DNA from: Phreatobacter sp.
GTDB lineage: Bacteria > Pseudomonadota > Alphaproteobacteria > Rhizobiales > Phreatobacteraceae
Reading direction: 5' to 3'
NCBI RefSeq assembly: GCF_016793595.1
Contig: NZ_JAEULY010000019.1
Location: 94,007 to 158,006, forward strand
Length of the DNA: 64,000 nucleotides
In this document: positions 9,331 through 18,141 of the stretch, piece by piece
Layout: every line of letters starts with the position of its first letter
Position numbering within the stretch: the first letter of the stretch is position 1
Program-made: the position numbers and the translations under genes
Notes under the pieces: model-generated
Told to the model about the DNA's origin: nothing
The model's input: only the letters and a program-made list of their open reading frames with translations
Database searches by the model: none

Positions 9331-10301
9331 GAACGGTCCTTCACGTAGGGCGCGCCGGAGGCTTTCGGCGGCACGGCGCGGCCGATGAAGCCGGCCAGCA
9401 GAATCACGGTGAGGATATAGGGCAAAGCCTGGATCGCCTGAACCGGGATCGCGCCGACGCCTGGCAGGCTGGCGCCCTGAAGCCTGAGCGCCATGGCGTC
9501 GAGGAAGCCGAACAGCAGGCAGGCGCCGAGCGCGGCCCAGGGCCGCCACTTCGCGAAGACCAGCGCGGCGAGGGCGATATAGCCCTTGCCGGCGGTCATG
9601 TCGGGCACGAATCCGGCCGATTGCGCGATGGAGAGATAGGCGCCGCCAAAGCCGCAGAAGATGCCCGCGACCAGCACGGCTGAATAGCGCAGCCGCGCCA
9701 CCGACAGGCCGGCGGTCTCGACGGCGGCGGGGTTCTCGCCGCTCGCGCGCAGGCGGAGGCCCCAGCGCGTGCGGAACATCAGGAACGCCGTCAGCGGTAC
9801 CAGCAGGAAGGCCGCATAGACCAGCAGCGAATGACCGGAAACGACCTCGGCATAGAAACTGCCGGCAAAGGGCACCGCATCGGCGACGCCCGCCAGCGGC
9901 AGCGCGACCTCGCCGAAGCGCGCCTCGCCGGCAAGCTGCGGCGTGCGGCCGCCCTGTCCGAACCAGGCATTGCCGAGGACGGCGGTGAGGCCGGCAGCGA
10001 GGAAGTTCAGCGCCATGCCCGAGACGATCTGGTTGCCGTTCCAGGTGATCGTGGCAAAGCCGTGGACGAGCGCGAAGGCCACGGAGGCGACGATGCCCGC
10101 GAGCAGGCCCAGCCACGGATTGGGAACGACCGCAACGATAGCGGCGGCGGCAAAGGCGGCGGCCAGCATCTTGCCTTCGAGGCCGATATCGACAACGCCC
10201 GCCCGCTCCGACCAGAGCCCCGCGAGGCAGGCGAAGATCAGCGGCGTTGCGAGCCGCACCGCGCTGTCGAGCGCCGCGAGAGGGGCGAGCCAGCCGCTCA
10301 T
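9327..10301 (-). CDS. Nucleoside ABC transporter permease 2 (NupQ/YufQ-like)
   Basis: A 324-residue inner-membrane permease with eight or more hydrophobic segments. ERAGVVDIGLEGKMLAAAF near residue 35 and NGNQIVSGMALNFLAAGLT are typical of the smaller permease in BMP-type nucleoside importers such as YufQ or RnsD. The true start is ATG 10301, which overlaps the stop of permease 1 as ATGA; the longer open frame upstream is a shadow inside permease 1. It pairs with the larger permease and the double-domain ATPase. Confidence 0.9.
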   Translation of the reverse strand: MSGWLAPLAALDSAVRLATPLIFACLAGLWSERAGVVDIGLEGKMLAAAFAAAAIVAVVPNPWLGLLAGIVASVAFALVHGFATITWNGNQIVSGMALNFLAAGLTAVLGNAWFGQGGRTPQLAGEARFGEVALPLAGVADAVPFAGSFYAEVVSGHSLLVYAAFLLVPLTAFLMFRTRWGLRLRASGENPAAVETAGLSVARLRYSAVLVAGIFCGFGGAYLSIAQSAGFVPDMTAGKGYIALAALVFAKWRPWAALGACLLFGFLDAMALRLQGASLPGVGAIPVQAIQALPYILTVILLAGFIGRAVPPKASGAPYVKDRS

Positions 10302-11395
10302 GCCGGCACCGCCTTGCGGCCGAGCCGCTGCGCGAGCGCGAGGCCGCCATGGCGGACCATGCCCTCGAGCGCGCCGGAGAACAGGATGACGAGGCCCTGG
10401 ATCACCACGATCATGTCGCGGGTGATGGCGGGCTTCTCGAACGAGAGTTCCGCGCCGCCCTGCGCCAGCACGCCGAACAGCAGCGCCGCGGCGAGGATGC
10501 CGGCGGGATGGCCGCGCCCCATCAGCGCCACGGCGATGCCGACGAACCCCGCGCCGGCAGCGAATTCGTTGATCAGCCGGCCCTGCACGCCGAGGATCTC
10601 GTTGGTCGCCATCAGGCCGGCAAGCGCACCGGACAGCGCGAGCGCGATGACCGTGACGCGCGCAGGAGAGATGCCGGCATAGGCCGCGGCCTCCGCATTC
10701 GCGCCAACCGTGCGGATGGCGTAGCCGAGTCGGGTGCGCCAGATCAGCACCCATACGGCAAGGCAGGCGACAAGCGCCATCGCAAAGGAGAGGTTGAGCG
10801 GGGTGCGCGGCAGATCGATCCCGAACCGCGCGGCGAGGTCGGCGAGCGAGGGCAGCCGCGCCGCCGGCGGGAGCGCTGCCGTTTCCAGCGCCATCGAGCC
10901 GGCCATGCGCAGCGGTCCCGCGAGCAGATAGACCAGCAACGCCCCGGCGATGAAGTTGAACATGATGGTTGTGATGACGATGTGGCTGCCGCGATAGGCC
11001 TGCAGCCAGCCGGGAATGGCGGCCCATGCCGCTCCGCCGAGCGCGGCGCCGAGGATCGCCAAGGGCAGCAGGAGCGGCCAGGGCAGGCCCGGCAGCGCCA
11101 GCGCCACCAGCGCCGCGCCGAGGCCGCCCATCAGCGCCTGCCCCTCCCCGCCGATATTGAAATGGCCGGCATGAAAGGCGACGGCGACCGCCAGCCCGGT
11201 GAACACGAAGCTGGTCGCGTAGTGCAGCGTGTAACCGATGCCGTTGCCAGAGCCGAGCGCCCCGCGGAAGGCAATGCCTGCCGCCTCGACGGGGCTCTCC
11301 CCGATGGCGAGCACGAGCAGGCCGGCGGCAGCCAGCGCGATGGCGACATTCACGAGCGGCAGGACAAGGCCAAGCCAGCGGGGCGGGAGCGTCAC
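10298..11395 (-). CDS. Nucleoside ABC transporter permease 1 (NupP/YufP-like)
   Basis: A 365-residue inner-membrane permease. FNIGGEGQALMGGLGAA and GSHIVITTIMFNFIAGALL are the hallmark loops of the larger permease in BMP-family nucleoside importers. About ten hydrophobic segments are visible. The start is GTG 11395, whose GTGA overlaps the ATPase stop. Upstream sequence in the same frame has no family character. It forms the membrane channel together with the next gene product. Confidence 0.9.
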   Translation of the reverse strand: MTLPPRWLGLVLPLVNVAIALAAAGLLVLAIGESPVEAAGIAFRGALGSGNGIGYTLHYATSFVFTGLAVAVAFHAGHFNIGGEGQALMGGLGAALVALALPGLPWPLLLPLAILGAALGGAAWAAIPGWLQAYRGSHIVITTIMFNFIAGALLVYLLAGPLRMAGSMALETAALPPAARLPSLADLAARFGIDLPRTPLNLSFAMALVACLAVWVLIWRTRLGYAIRTVGANAEAAAYAGISPARVTVIALALSGALAGLMATNEILGVQGRLINEFAAGAGFVGIAVALMGRGHPAGILAAALLFGVLAQGGAELSFEKPAITRDMIVVIQGLVILFSGALEGMVRHGGLALAQRLGRKAVPA

Positions 11396-12921
11396 GCGGC
11401 CCTCCCGTGGAGGCCCGCCATCATCAGCCCGAGTTCGGTCTCGTCGGTTTCGCCTGCGTGGCGCTCGCCGACGACGCGCCCGCCGCACATGACGAGGATG
11501 CGGTCGGACAGGGCGAGGATCTCGTCGAGCTCGCTCGACACCAGCAGGATCGCCGCGCCGGCATCGCGCAGCGCCATCAAGCGGGCATGAATGAACGCGA
11601 TGGCCCCGACATCGACGCCACGGGTCGGCTGGCCGACGAGAAGGAGCCTGGGCGCGCGTTCCATCTCGCGCGCGAGAACCAGCTTCTGCTGGTTGCCGCC
11701 GGAGAACAGGGCCGTGGCAAGGATCGGCGCGCGCGGCCGGATGTCGAAGCTCTTCATCCGGGCCTCGCAATCGGCGATCTCGGCGGCGCGATCGAGGAAC
11801 GGGCCGGGCCCGAAGGCCGGCTCTGGCGTGCAGCCGAGCACGGCGCTGTCAGCCGCGTCGAAGGCGGCAACGAGGCCACGCCTGAGGCGGTCTTCCGGCA
11901 CGTGTCTGAGGCCCCGTTCGCGCAGCGCCAAGGGATCCTCGTCCGGCCGGATCGGAACCTCGTCGAGCAGGATGCGGCCGCTGGTCGGCTGGCGCAGCCC
12001 GGCGAGAATGTCGAGCAGCTCGGACTGGCCATTGCCGGAGACGCCAGCCACCCCGACGATCTCGCCGGCCCGCACCTGGAAACTGGCATCGTCGAGCCGC
12101 CTCTGCCCGCGTGCGTCGATCAGCGACAGGCCCTCGACGGTCAGCACCGTGACGCCGGGCGGCCGCGCCTTGCGATCGGGGTCGAAGAGGACGGAGCGGC
12201 CGACCATCAGCTCGGCAAGTTCGCGCGGGCTGGTGGCGGCGGTCGTCAGGGTCGCCACCATTTCGCCGCGTCGCATGACCGAGACATGATCGGTCACGGC
12301 CATGATCTCCTTCAGCTTGTGGGTGACGAGGACGATGGAACGGCCCTCGCCCGCCAGCCGGCGCAGCAGCACGAACAGCCGCTCCGCTTCCTGTGGTGTC
12401 AGCACGGCGGTCGGCTCGTCGAGGATCAGGATTTCCGCACCCTTGACCAGCGCCTTGACGATCTCGACGCGCTGGAGCTCGCCAACCGACAGGTCGGCGA
12501 TGCGCGCGTCGGGGTCGATCGCAAGGCCATAGGCTTCTGCGAGTTCGGCGAGGCGCGCCCTTACGCCGCGTTCGGCCTTCGCCGTCAGGAAGCCCGTCGC
12601 CATGCCGAGCATGACGTTCTCGACCACGGTGAAGGCCTCCACCAGCATGAAGTGCTGATGGACCATGCCGATGCCGAGCCGGATGGCATCGGCCGGCGAA
12701 CCGATCGCCACCTCGCGCCCGTTGACGGCGATGGTGCCGGCATCCGCGGCGTGGAAGCCATAGAGGATCGACATCAGCGTCGACTTGCCCGCGCCGTTCT
12801 CGCCGACGAGACCATGGATCGAACCGCGCGCCACCGTGAAGTCGACCGCCCTGTTCGCCGCCGCCGCGCCGAAGCGCTTGTCGATGCCGCCCATGGCGAC
12901 GGCGGGCGCGGGCCCGGTCAT
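11392..12921 (-). CDS. Nucleoside ABC transporter ATPase, two ABC domains (NupO/YufO-like)
   Basis: A 509-residue ATPase with tandem nucleotide-binding domains, as in sugar- and nucleoside-type importers (RbsA, YufO). Domain 1 has Walker A GENGAGKST at 40-48, signature LSVGELQRVEIVKAL and Walker B ILILDEPTAVL. Domain 2 has a degenerate Walker A (GVSGNGQSEL) but an intact signature region (FSGGNQQKLVLAREM); this asymmetry is normal for the class. It lies 47 bp downstream of the MBL-fold gene and overlaps permease 1 by 4 bp. Confidence 0.93.
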   Translation of the reverse strand: MTGPAPAVAMGGIDKRFGAAAANRAVDFTVARGSIHGLVGENGAGKSTLMSILYGFHAADAGTIAVNGREVAIGSPADAIRLGIGMVHQHFMLVEAFTVVENVMLGMATGFLTAKAERGVRARLAELAEAYGLAIDPDARIADLSVGELQRVEIVKALVKGAEILILDEPTAVLTPQEAERLFVLLRRLAGEGRSIVLVTHKLKEIMAVTDHVSVMRRGEMVATLTTAATSPRELAELMVGRSVLFDPDRKARPPGVTVLTVEGLSLIDARGQRRLDDASFQVRAGEIVGVAGVSGNGQSELLDILAGLRQPTSGRILLDEVPIRPDEDPLALRERGLRHVPEDRLRRGLVAAFDAADSAVLGCTPEPAFGPGPFLDRAAEIADCEARMKSFDIRPRAPILATALFSGGNQQKLVLAREMERAPRLLLVGQPTRGVDVGAIAFIHARLMALRDAGAAILLVSSELDEILALSDRILVMCGGRVVGERHAGETDETELGLMMAGLHGRAA

Positions 12922-12968
12922 CGCACAGCCGCCGTCATGGCAAAATCCCTGTCATGACAAGACCGCGA

Positions 12969-13709
12969 TCATGGATCGATCACCATGCCGTCCTCGGCGC
13001 ATTCGAGCGTCGCCTTCTCGCGGTTGGCCAGCATCTGCGGGCCCATATGGGTGAGCACGATGCGCCTCGCGGCAAGGTCCGGCAGGCGGCTTTCCAGTGT
13101 CTTCCAGTCGAGGTGGTTCTTCAGCGGGATGTCGTAGGTGTAGCACTCGACGAGCAGCGCATCGGCGCCGGCCGCGAGCGGCACGAGCGCATCGGTCCAG
13201 GCGCTGTCGCCGCCATAGGCGAACACCTTGCCGTCCGCAGCCAGCCGGTAGCCGAGGCACGGGCCGGCACGCGGGTCGTGCACCATCGGAAAGGCAATGA
13301 CGCCGATCCCGGCGACCTCGGCCGGCATGTCCGGCGCGACTTCCTGATAGGTCACCTCGAAGGGATAGGCATTGCCGGACGAACCGGGAAACGCTGCCTC
13401 CATGGCTGCCTTCGCCCATTCGGCGACGCGCTTGGGGCCGGCGATCAGCAACGGCGCGCGGCGGCGGACATTGAACAGGGCATCGAGCATGAAGGCGGGC
13501 AGGCCGCCGAAATGGTCGCCGTGGAAATGCGTGAACAGGATCGCCTGGATCGCATTGCGGTCGATGCCCGCGCGATTGATCGCGGTCATGGAACCGGCGC
13601 CGCAATCGACAAGAATGTTCGCGCCGGCGACGGTCGTCACATGGAGGCAAGTGGAGAAGCGGCCACCCGAGCCGAAGGCATCGCCCGAACCGACAATTGT
13701 AACCTGCAT
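12969..13709 (-). CDS. MBL-fold metallo-hydrolase (RNase Z-like family)
   Basis: A 246-residue metallo-beta-lactamase-fold hydrolase. The dinuclear metal motif HFHGDH is at 61-66. Further ligands are likely in the VHDP, YGGDSAW and LTHMGP segments. The overall pattern resembles ribonuclease Z-like or phosphodiesterase members rather than beta-lactamases or glyoxalases. No signal peptide is seen, so it is probably cytoplasmic. It lies 3 bp after the nucleoside-binding-protein gene and ahead of the ATPase gene, so it is co-transcribed with nucleoside uptake and salvage. Its substrate is unknown; a nucleotide or phosphodiester substrate is an inference from context only. Confidence 0.82.
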   Translation of the reverse strand: MQVTIVGSGDAFGSGGRFSTCLHVTTVAGANILVDCGAGSMTAINRAGIDRNAIQAILFTHFHGDHFGGLPAFMLDALFNVRRRAPLLIAGPKRVAEWAKAAMEAAFPGSSGNAYPFEVTYQEVAPDMPAEVAGIGVIAFPMVHDPRAGPCLGYRLAADGKVFAYGGDSAWTDALVPLAAGADALLVECYTYDIPLKNHLDWKTLESRLPDLAARRIVLTHMGPQMLANREKATLECAEDGMVIDP

Positions 13710-13712
13710 GCT

Positions 13713-14720
13713 TCAGCGCACCGGACAGTCGCCGGCGGCCATCACGTCATGGACGCGCAGCCGGCCGGCGCGGATGTCATCGGCCGCCTTCACGACGGCC
13801 TCGCGCATGGCCGGCGTGATCAGCGGGCGATTGTGTTCGTCGTCGGCCCAGTCGACGCCGTTCTCGGCAAGACCGAGAACCGTGGTTCCGGACGACCAGC
13901 GCCCCTCGCGGCCGGCCACCAGCGCCGCATGGATGGCGACGTCGACGCGCTTCAGCATGGAGGTCAAGACGCGGCCGGGATGCAGGGCGTTCTGGTTCGA
14001 ATCGACACCGATGCCGAGCTTGCCGGAATCAGCCGTTGCCTGCAGCACGCCGATGCCGGTGGCGCCGGCGGCGTGGTAGACGACGTCCGCCCCTTGGGCG
14101 ATCTGGCTGCGCGCCAGTTCACCGCCGCGAACGGGATCCGAAAAGGCCGCTCCCGTCGTGCCCGTCATGTTCTGGATGACGCGGATGTCGGCGCGGCCGG
14201 CGCGCGCGCCCTGCACATAGCCGCAGGCGAACTTGCGGATCAGCGGGATGTCCATGCCGCCGACGAAGCCGATGGCGCCGGTCTGCGACTTCATCGCCGC
14301 GAGGAGCCCGACGAGATAGGAGCCCTCGTGCTCGCGGAACAGGATGTTCTGGACGTTGGGGCGGTCCACCGTCGCGTCGATGATGACGAAGCGCGTATTG
14401 GGAAACTCGCCCGCGACCTTTTCCATGGCGGCGCGGAAGGCGAAGCCGACCGCGATGATCGGATTCTGGCCGCGCTGGGCGAAGGTGCGCAGCGCCTGTT
14501 CGCGCTGGGTATCGTTGCGGATCTCGAACTCGCGATAGGCGATGCCGGTCTCGGCCTTGAAGCGCTCGGCGCCGGTGAAGGCGGCCTCGTTGAAACTCTT
14601 GTCGAAGCGCCCGCCGAGATCGTAGACGAGCGCGGGGGCGAAGGACTGGGCCAGCGCACCCACGGTTGCACCGATCACGAGGAGAACCGTCGCGGCAAGC
14701 CGCTGGAGCCAGAGAGCCAT
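13713..14720 (-). CDS. BMP family ABC transporter substrate-binding protein (nucleoside binding)
   Basis: A 335-residue periplasmic binding protein of the BMP/PnrA family, which binds purine and pyrimidine nucleosides. A cleavable signal peptide ends near ALAQ at about residue 25; there is no lipobox. YDLGGRFDKSFNEAAF matches the family's N-terminal ligand motif. IGFVGGMDIPLIRKF and GIGVDSNQ are also characteristic. The start is ATG 14720; upstream in-frame sequence is low-complexity. It is the first gene of the ten-gene operon, where a high-copy binding protein is usual. Confidence 0.93.
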   Translation of the reverse strand: MALWLQRLAATVLLVIGATVGALAQSFAPALVYDLGGRFDKSFNEAAFTGAERFKAETGIAYREFEIRNDTQREQALRTFAQRGQNPIIAVGFAFRAAMEKVAGEFPNTRFVIIDATVDRPNVQNILFREHEGSYLVGLLAAMKSQTGAIGFVGGMDIPLIRKFACGYVQGARAGRADIRVIQNMTGTTGAAFSDPVRGGELARSQIAQGADVVYHAAGATGIGVLQATADSGKLGIGVDSNQNALHPGRVLTSMLKRVDVAIHAALVAGREGRWSSGTTVLGLAENGVDWADDEHNRPLITPAMREAVVKAADDIRAGRLRVHDVMAAGDCPVR

Positions 14721-14769
14721 CGCCGTCGTCCCTTCGCGCACTCGCGCCGCCAGGCAGCCTGAAACAGGC

Positions 14770-14797
14770 AGTCTGGCACGCGGCCCCGTCCTGTCCA
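14770..14797 (-). promoter_or_regulatory. Possible sigma-70-type promoter of the nucleoside operon
   Basis: Read on the minus strand, TGGACA (14797-14792) and CAGACT (14775-14770) are separated by 16 bp and lie about 50 bp ahead of the binding-protein ATG. The -35 element is one base from TTGACA; the -10 element is weak. The spacing and location make this the best candidate in the 201-bp divergent region, but it is only a visual match. Confidence 0.35.
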
Positions 14798-14921
14798 GCC
14801 CAAAAGCCGCCGGTATCCGCAAACCTGGCGCAGCGCATCGCTTGCCGATATGACCGTAGCAAATGCACGCCTCGTCCCCGCGCTGCCCGGATGACAGCAC
14901 GGCATCGCCTGTGCAGAGTCC

Positions 14922-17294
14922 ATGTCCCCCGATGAGGCCGGAACATCCATGACCAAGACCGAAACGCTCAGCATGCCCGGCCTGTCCGCGCCCGGCACCA
15001 TCGGGATCGATGCCAACGGCATTCCGCACATCCGGGCCGGGAACGAGCCGGACCTGTTCTTCCTTCAGGGCTTCCACGCCGCCCGCGAGCGGCTGTTCCA
15101 GATCGACCTGTTCCGCAAGCGCGGGCTCGGCCTGCTCGCCGCCGATTTCGGCCCCGGCTATCTCGAACAGGACCGCGCGTCGCGGCTGTTCCTCTATCGC
15201 GGCGACGCGGAAGCCGAGTTCGCCGCCTACGGACCAGAAGCCAAGGCGAACTTCACCGCCTTCGCCAACGGCATCAACGCCTTCGTCGCGATGACCGAAA
15301 AGGACCCCTCGCTGCTGCCGTTCGAGTTCGGCCTGCTCGGCACGAAGCCGGCGAAATGGGCGCCCGAGGATGTTTCGCGCGTGCGCACGCATTCGCTCTC
15401 GCGCAACGCCCTGTCCGAGATCCTCCGTTGCCAGGTTCTCGCCAAGGCCGACCACCGCACCGACCTGCTGCGCCGCTATCTGGAGCCCAGGGTGACGCCG
15501 GTCGTGCCGGAAGGGCTCGATCCCGCCTCGGTGCCCATGGCCGTGCTCGACATCGTCAAGCTCGCCACCGCCAACGCCACCTTCTCGAAGGAGCGTCTCG
15601 CGGCGAAGCTGGAGGACGCGCCGAAATGGCGGGTCACCACCGACCTGCTCGAAGTGGTGCTCGACGCGCAATATACCGGCTCGAACAACTGGGCCATCCA
15701 CGGCTCGAAGACCGATACCGGTTTGCCGATCCTCGGCTCGGACCCGCACCGCCTTCACGGCATGCCATCGCTGCGCTCGATCGTGCACCTGACCTGTCCG
15801 GGCCTCGACGTGGTCGGCGCGGGCGAGCCTTCGGTGCCCGGCGTGATGATCGGCCATAACGGCACCATGGCCTGGGGCCTGACCATCTTCTACATCGACC
15901 AGGAAGATCTTTACGTCTACGAGACCAATCCCGACGATCCCGAACTCTACCGCTACCAGGGCGGCTGGGAGCGGTTCCGGACCGTCGAGGAGCGCGTCGC
16001 GGTCAAGGGCCATCCGGACCAGGTCCTGGCGCTGAAGTTCACCCGCCACGGACCGGTCGTGCATACCGACACCAAGGCGAACCGCGCCTATGCGGTCCGC
16101 TCGGCCGGCTTCGAGCCGGGCACCGCGCCCTATCTGATCGCCCACAAGCTGATGCGCGCGAAATCGCTGGACCAGTTCCGCGCGGCGGCGGTGACCTGGG
16201 GCACGCCGTCCTGCAACCTCGTCTATGCCGACAAGGCCGGCGACATCGCCTGGATGCCTGCCGGCATCAACCCGATCCGCCCGAACTGGGACGGTCTGCT
16301 GCCGGTTCCCGGCGACGGCCGCTACGAATGGGCCGGCTGGCGCGACCGCGCGGCAGCTCCGCTGGTGCGCAACCCCCCTCACGGCTTCGTCTTCTCCGCC
16401 AACGAGATGAACGTGCCGGACGGCTGGGACCATCAGGCCTATCCGTTCGGCTTCGAATGGGTGGACCGCGCCCGCGCGACCCGCATCGAGGAAGTGCTGT
16501 CATCGGTCTCGCCACATACGCTCGCAACCTCGCGCGCCTTGCAGACCGACGTCGTGTCGATCCCGGCACGCCGCCTCGGCAAGCTCCTGTCGGGCCTTGC
16601 CAGCACCGACGCCGATACGGCCGCCGCGCTCGCCCTGCTCGCCGGCTGGGATCATGCGCTGACGAAGGAGACCGGCGCCGGCGCGCTGTTCGAACTCTGG
16701 TGGTCGCGCCACCTCAAGAGGGGGCTGTGGAACGCGCTCGTCGCGCCCGATCTCCACGCCCTGATGGTGCCCGGCGACGTCGATGGCACATTGGAGGCGC
16801 TCGAGCAGCCCGACGACCGGTTCGGCGCGAACCCCGCGCAGGGCCGCGACGCGCTCCTGCTCCGCTCGCTGGGGGCCGCCTATGCCGAGATGAAGACGCT
16901 GCTCGGCCCCGATCCGGCCGGTTGGGCCTGGGGCAAGCTGCACCACGGCTATTTCGAGCATCCGCTGACCTTCCTGCTGCCGCCGGACACGGCCAAGGCC
17001 TGGTCCATCGGGCCGCTGCCGCATCAGGGATCGGGCGTGACGCCGATGCATACCGGCTATCGTCCCAACGACTTCCGGACGATGATGGGCTCGTCGTTCC
17101 GCTTCGTTGCCGACCTCGCCGATCTCGATCGCTCGGTGGTGGTCAACACGCCCGGCCAGTCCGGCGACCCGAATTCGCCGCACTACCGCGACCTGTTCGA
17201 AACCTGGATCAAGGGCGACTACGTGCCGCTGCCCTATTCGGCTTCGGCGGTCGATGCCGCGCTGGAGAGTCGCACGCTGTTCACGCCCGGCTGA
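14922..17294 (+). CDS. Penicillin acylase family protein (Ntn hydrolase)
   Basis: A 790-residue N-terminal nucleophile hydrolase of the penicillin G/AHL/cephalosporin acylase family, which cleaves amide bonds after self-processing. FFLQGFHAARERLFQIDLFR near the N-terminus is the conserved alpha-subunit segment. Ser254 in GSNNWAIHG is the predicted new N-terminus of the beta subunit and the nucleophile. SDPHR and the H-rich segment after it also fit. No signal peptide is visible with either ATG 14922 or ATG 14949, whereas most characterised bacterial members are periplasmic. The substrate is unknown. It stands alone, divergent from the nucleoside operon. Confidence 0.87.
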   Translation: MSPDEAGTSMTKTETLSMPGLSAPGTIGIDANGIPHIRAGNEPDLFFLQGFHAARERLFQIDLFRKRGLGLLAADFGPGYLEQDRASRLFLYRGDAEAEFAAYGPEAKANFTAFANGINAFVAMTEKDPSLLPFEFGLLGTKPAKWAPEDVSRVRTHSLSRNALSEILRCQVLAKADHRTDLLRRYLEPRVTPVVPEGLDPASVPMAVLDIVKLATANATFSKERLAAKLEDAPKWRVTTDLLEVVLDAQYTGSNNWAIHGSKTDTGLPILGSDPHRLHGMPSLRSIVHLTCPGLDVVGAGEPSVPGVMIGHNGTMAWGLTIFYIDQEDLYVYETNPDDPELYRYQGGWERFRTVEERVAVKGHPDQVLALKFTRHGPVVHTDTKANRAYAVRSAGFEPGTAPYLIAHKLMRAKSLDQFRAAAVTWGTPSCNLVYADKAGDIAWMPAGINPIRPNWDGLLPVPGDGRYEWAGWRDRAAAPLVRNPPHGFVFSANEMNVPDGWDHQAYPFGFEWVDRARATRIEEVLSSVSPHTLATSRALQTDVVSIPARRLGKLLSGLASTDADTAAALALLAGWDHALTKETGAGALFELWWSRHLKRGLWNALVAPDLHALMVPGDVDGTLEALEQPDDRFGANPAQGRDALLLRSLGAAYAEMKTLLGPDPAGWAWGKLHHGYFEHPLTFLLPPDTAKAWSIGPLPHQGSGVTPMHTGYRPNDFRTMMGSSFRFVADLADLDRSVVVNTPGQSGDPNSPHYRDLFETWIKGDYVPLPYSASAVDAALESRTLFTPG

Positions 17295-17334
17295 TGCCGG
17301 GAGCCATATTTCGGCGGCGGCAACATTGCCGCCG
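17286..17334 (+). other. Two short hairpins after the acylase gene
   Basis: CCCGGC and GCCGGG at 17286-17301 flank a 4-nt loop that holds the acylase stop codon. A second dyad, CGGCGGCAA/TTGCCGCCG, lies at 17315-17334. Neither is followed by a T-tract, so they are not convincing intrinsic terminators. They may protect the 3' end of the message. Confidence 0.4.
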
Positions 17335-17402
17335 GTGAAAGGGGTGTGGCTGAAACGGGCCTTTCCTAGCCTGCCTGGGTTCAGTCGCAGACAGGTGCCC
17401 CC

Positions 17403-17609
17403 ATGCCGAACAATGACGCCCTCGCCGCGCTCAATCGTGCCCTGGCCGCGATCGATGTCATGATCCGCAGCGGCAAAGGCAGCGGCGGGCGCCTGCCGGA
17501 ACTCGCGCGCGAGGCGCGCGAGAACGCCGATCGCCTTGCCGGCCCGGCGCGCTTCTCATCGCGCGGCGACGAGATCGGCTGCGACTGGTCCGCGCCGGAA
17601 CAGACCTGA
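17403..17609 (+). CDS. Small hypothetical protein (68 aa)
   Basis: A 68-residue, Ala/Arg-rich protein that I do not recognise. The first half (NNDALAALNRALAAIDVMIRSG) should form an amphipathic helix; the second half is charged and ends in DWSAPEQT. No signal peptide or membrane segment is seen. The only purine-rich stretch ahead of the ATG is a weak AGGTG. It lies between the acylase gene and a terminator and points toward putR. It could be a spurious frame in GC-rich DNA, but the frame is clean and is followed directly by a good terminator. Confidence 0.5.
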   Translation: MPNNDALAALNRALAAIDVMIRSGKGSGGRLPELAREARENADRLAGPARFSSRGDEIGCDWSAPEQT

Positions 17610-17633
17610 AGTCTCCTTGCGCGAGGATGCAAC

Positions 17634-17652
17634 AAGCCCGCGTCGCGGGTTT
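17634..17652. terminator. Bidirectional terminator between the small gene and putR
   Basis: The stem AAGCCCGC / GCGGGTTT surrounds a 3-nt loop and runs into TTTA on the plus strand and CTTGTT on the minus strand. It lies between two convergent genes. Confidence 0.6.
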
Positions 17653-17666
17653 ACACCGAACCAGGC

Positions 17667-18131
17667 TCAGACCGGCAGGCTGGCGGTCGCCTTCACTTCC
17701 TCCATCACGGCATAGGTCCGCGTCTCGCGCACACCCGGCAGCGACAGCAGGACATCGCCGAGGAAGATGCGGTAGGCCGCCATGTCGGCGACGCGCGTCT
17801 TGACGAGATAATCGAAGCCGCCAGCCACCAGATGGCATTCCAGCACGTCGGGCGCGCGCGCCACCGCAGCCGAGAAGCGGTCGAAGACATCCGGCGTGGT
17901 CTTGTCCAGCGTCACCTCGACGAAGACGAGGAAGCCGCGGCCGAGCTTCACCGGATCAAGCCGCGCACCATAGCCGGCGATGATGCCCTCGCGGGTGAGC
18001 CGTTTCACCCTTTCGCTCGTGGCGGTCGGCGACAGGCCGACGCGCTCGGCCAGTTCCACATTGGAGATCCGTCCGTCCTGCTGAAGCAGGCGGAGCAGCT
18101 TGCGGTCTAGGTTGTCGAGCGGAGCGGTCAT
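17667..18131 (-). CDS. putR: Lrp/AsnC family regulator, probable proline-utilisation activator PutR
   Basis: A 154-residue Lrp-type regulator. An AsnC helix-turn-helix (about 5-55: LDRKLLRLLQQDGRISNVEL, then LSPTATSERVKRL) is followed by a RAM/AsnC ligand-binding domain with VAGGFDYLVKTR. It is divergent from putA across a 134-bp AT-rich region containing a near-perfect inverted repeat. In Agrobacterium and Rhodobacter the divergent Lrp-type PutR activates putA in response to proline. The PutA here lacks the N-terminal RHH domain that makes enterobacterial PutA its own repressor, so an external regulator is expected. Confidence 0.88.
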   Translation of the reverse strand: MTAPLDNLDRKLLRLLQQDGRISNVELAERVGLSPTATSERVKRLTREGIIAGYGARLDPVKLGRGFLVFVEVTLDKTTPDVFDRFSAAVARAPDVLECHLVAGGFDYLVKTRVADMAAYRIFLGDVLLSLPGVRETRTYAVMEEVKATASLPV

Positions 18132-18141
18132 GGCAGGCGGC

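Noticed and set aside
9327..11770. Very long minus-strand frames that seem to extend the permease and cdd genes upstream
   Set aside because: They arise because overlapping genes lack stops in neighbouring frames. Conserved N-termini and 4-bp overlaps fix the true starts at 10301, 11395 and 9330.
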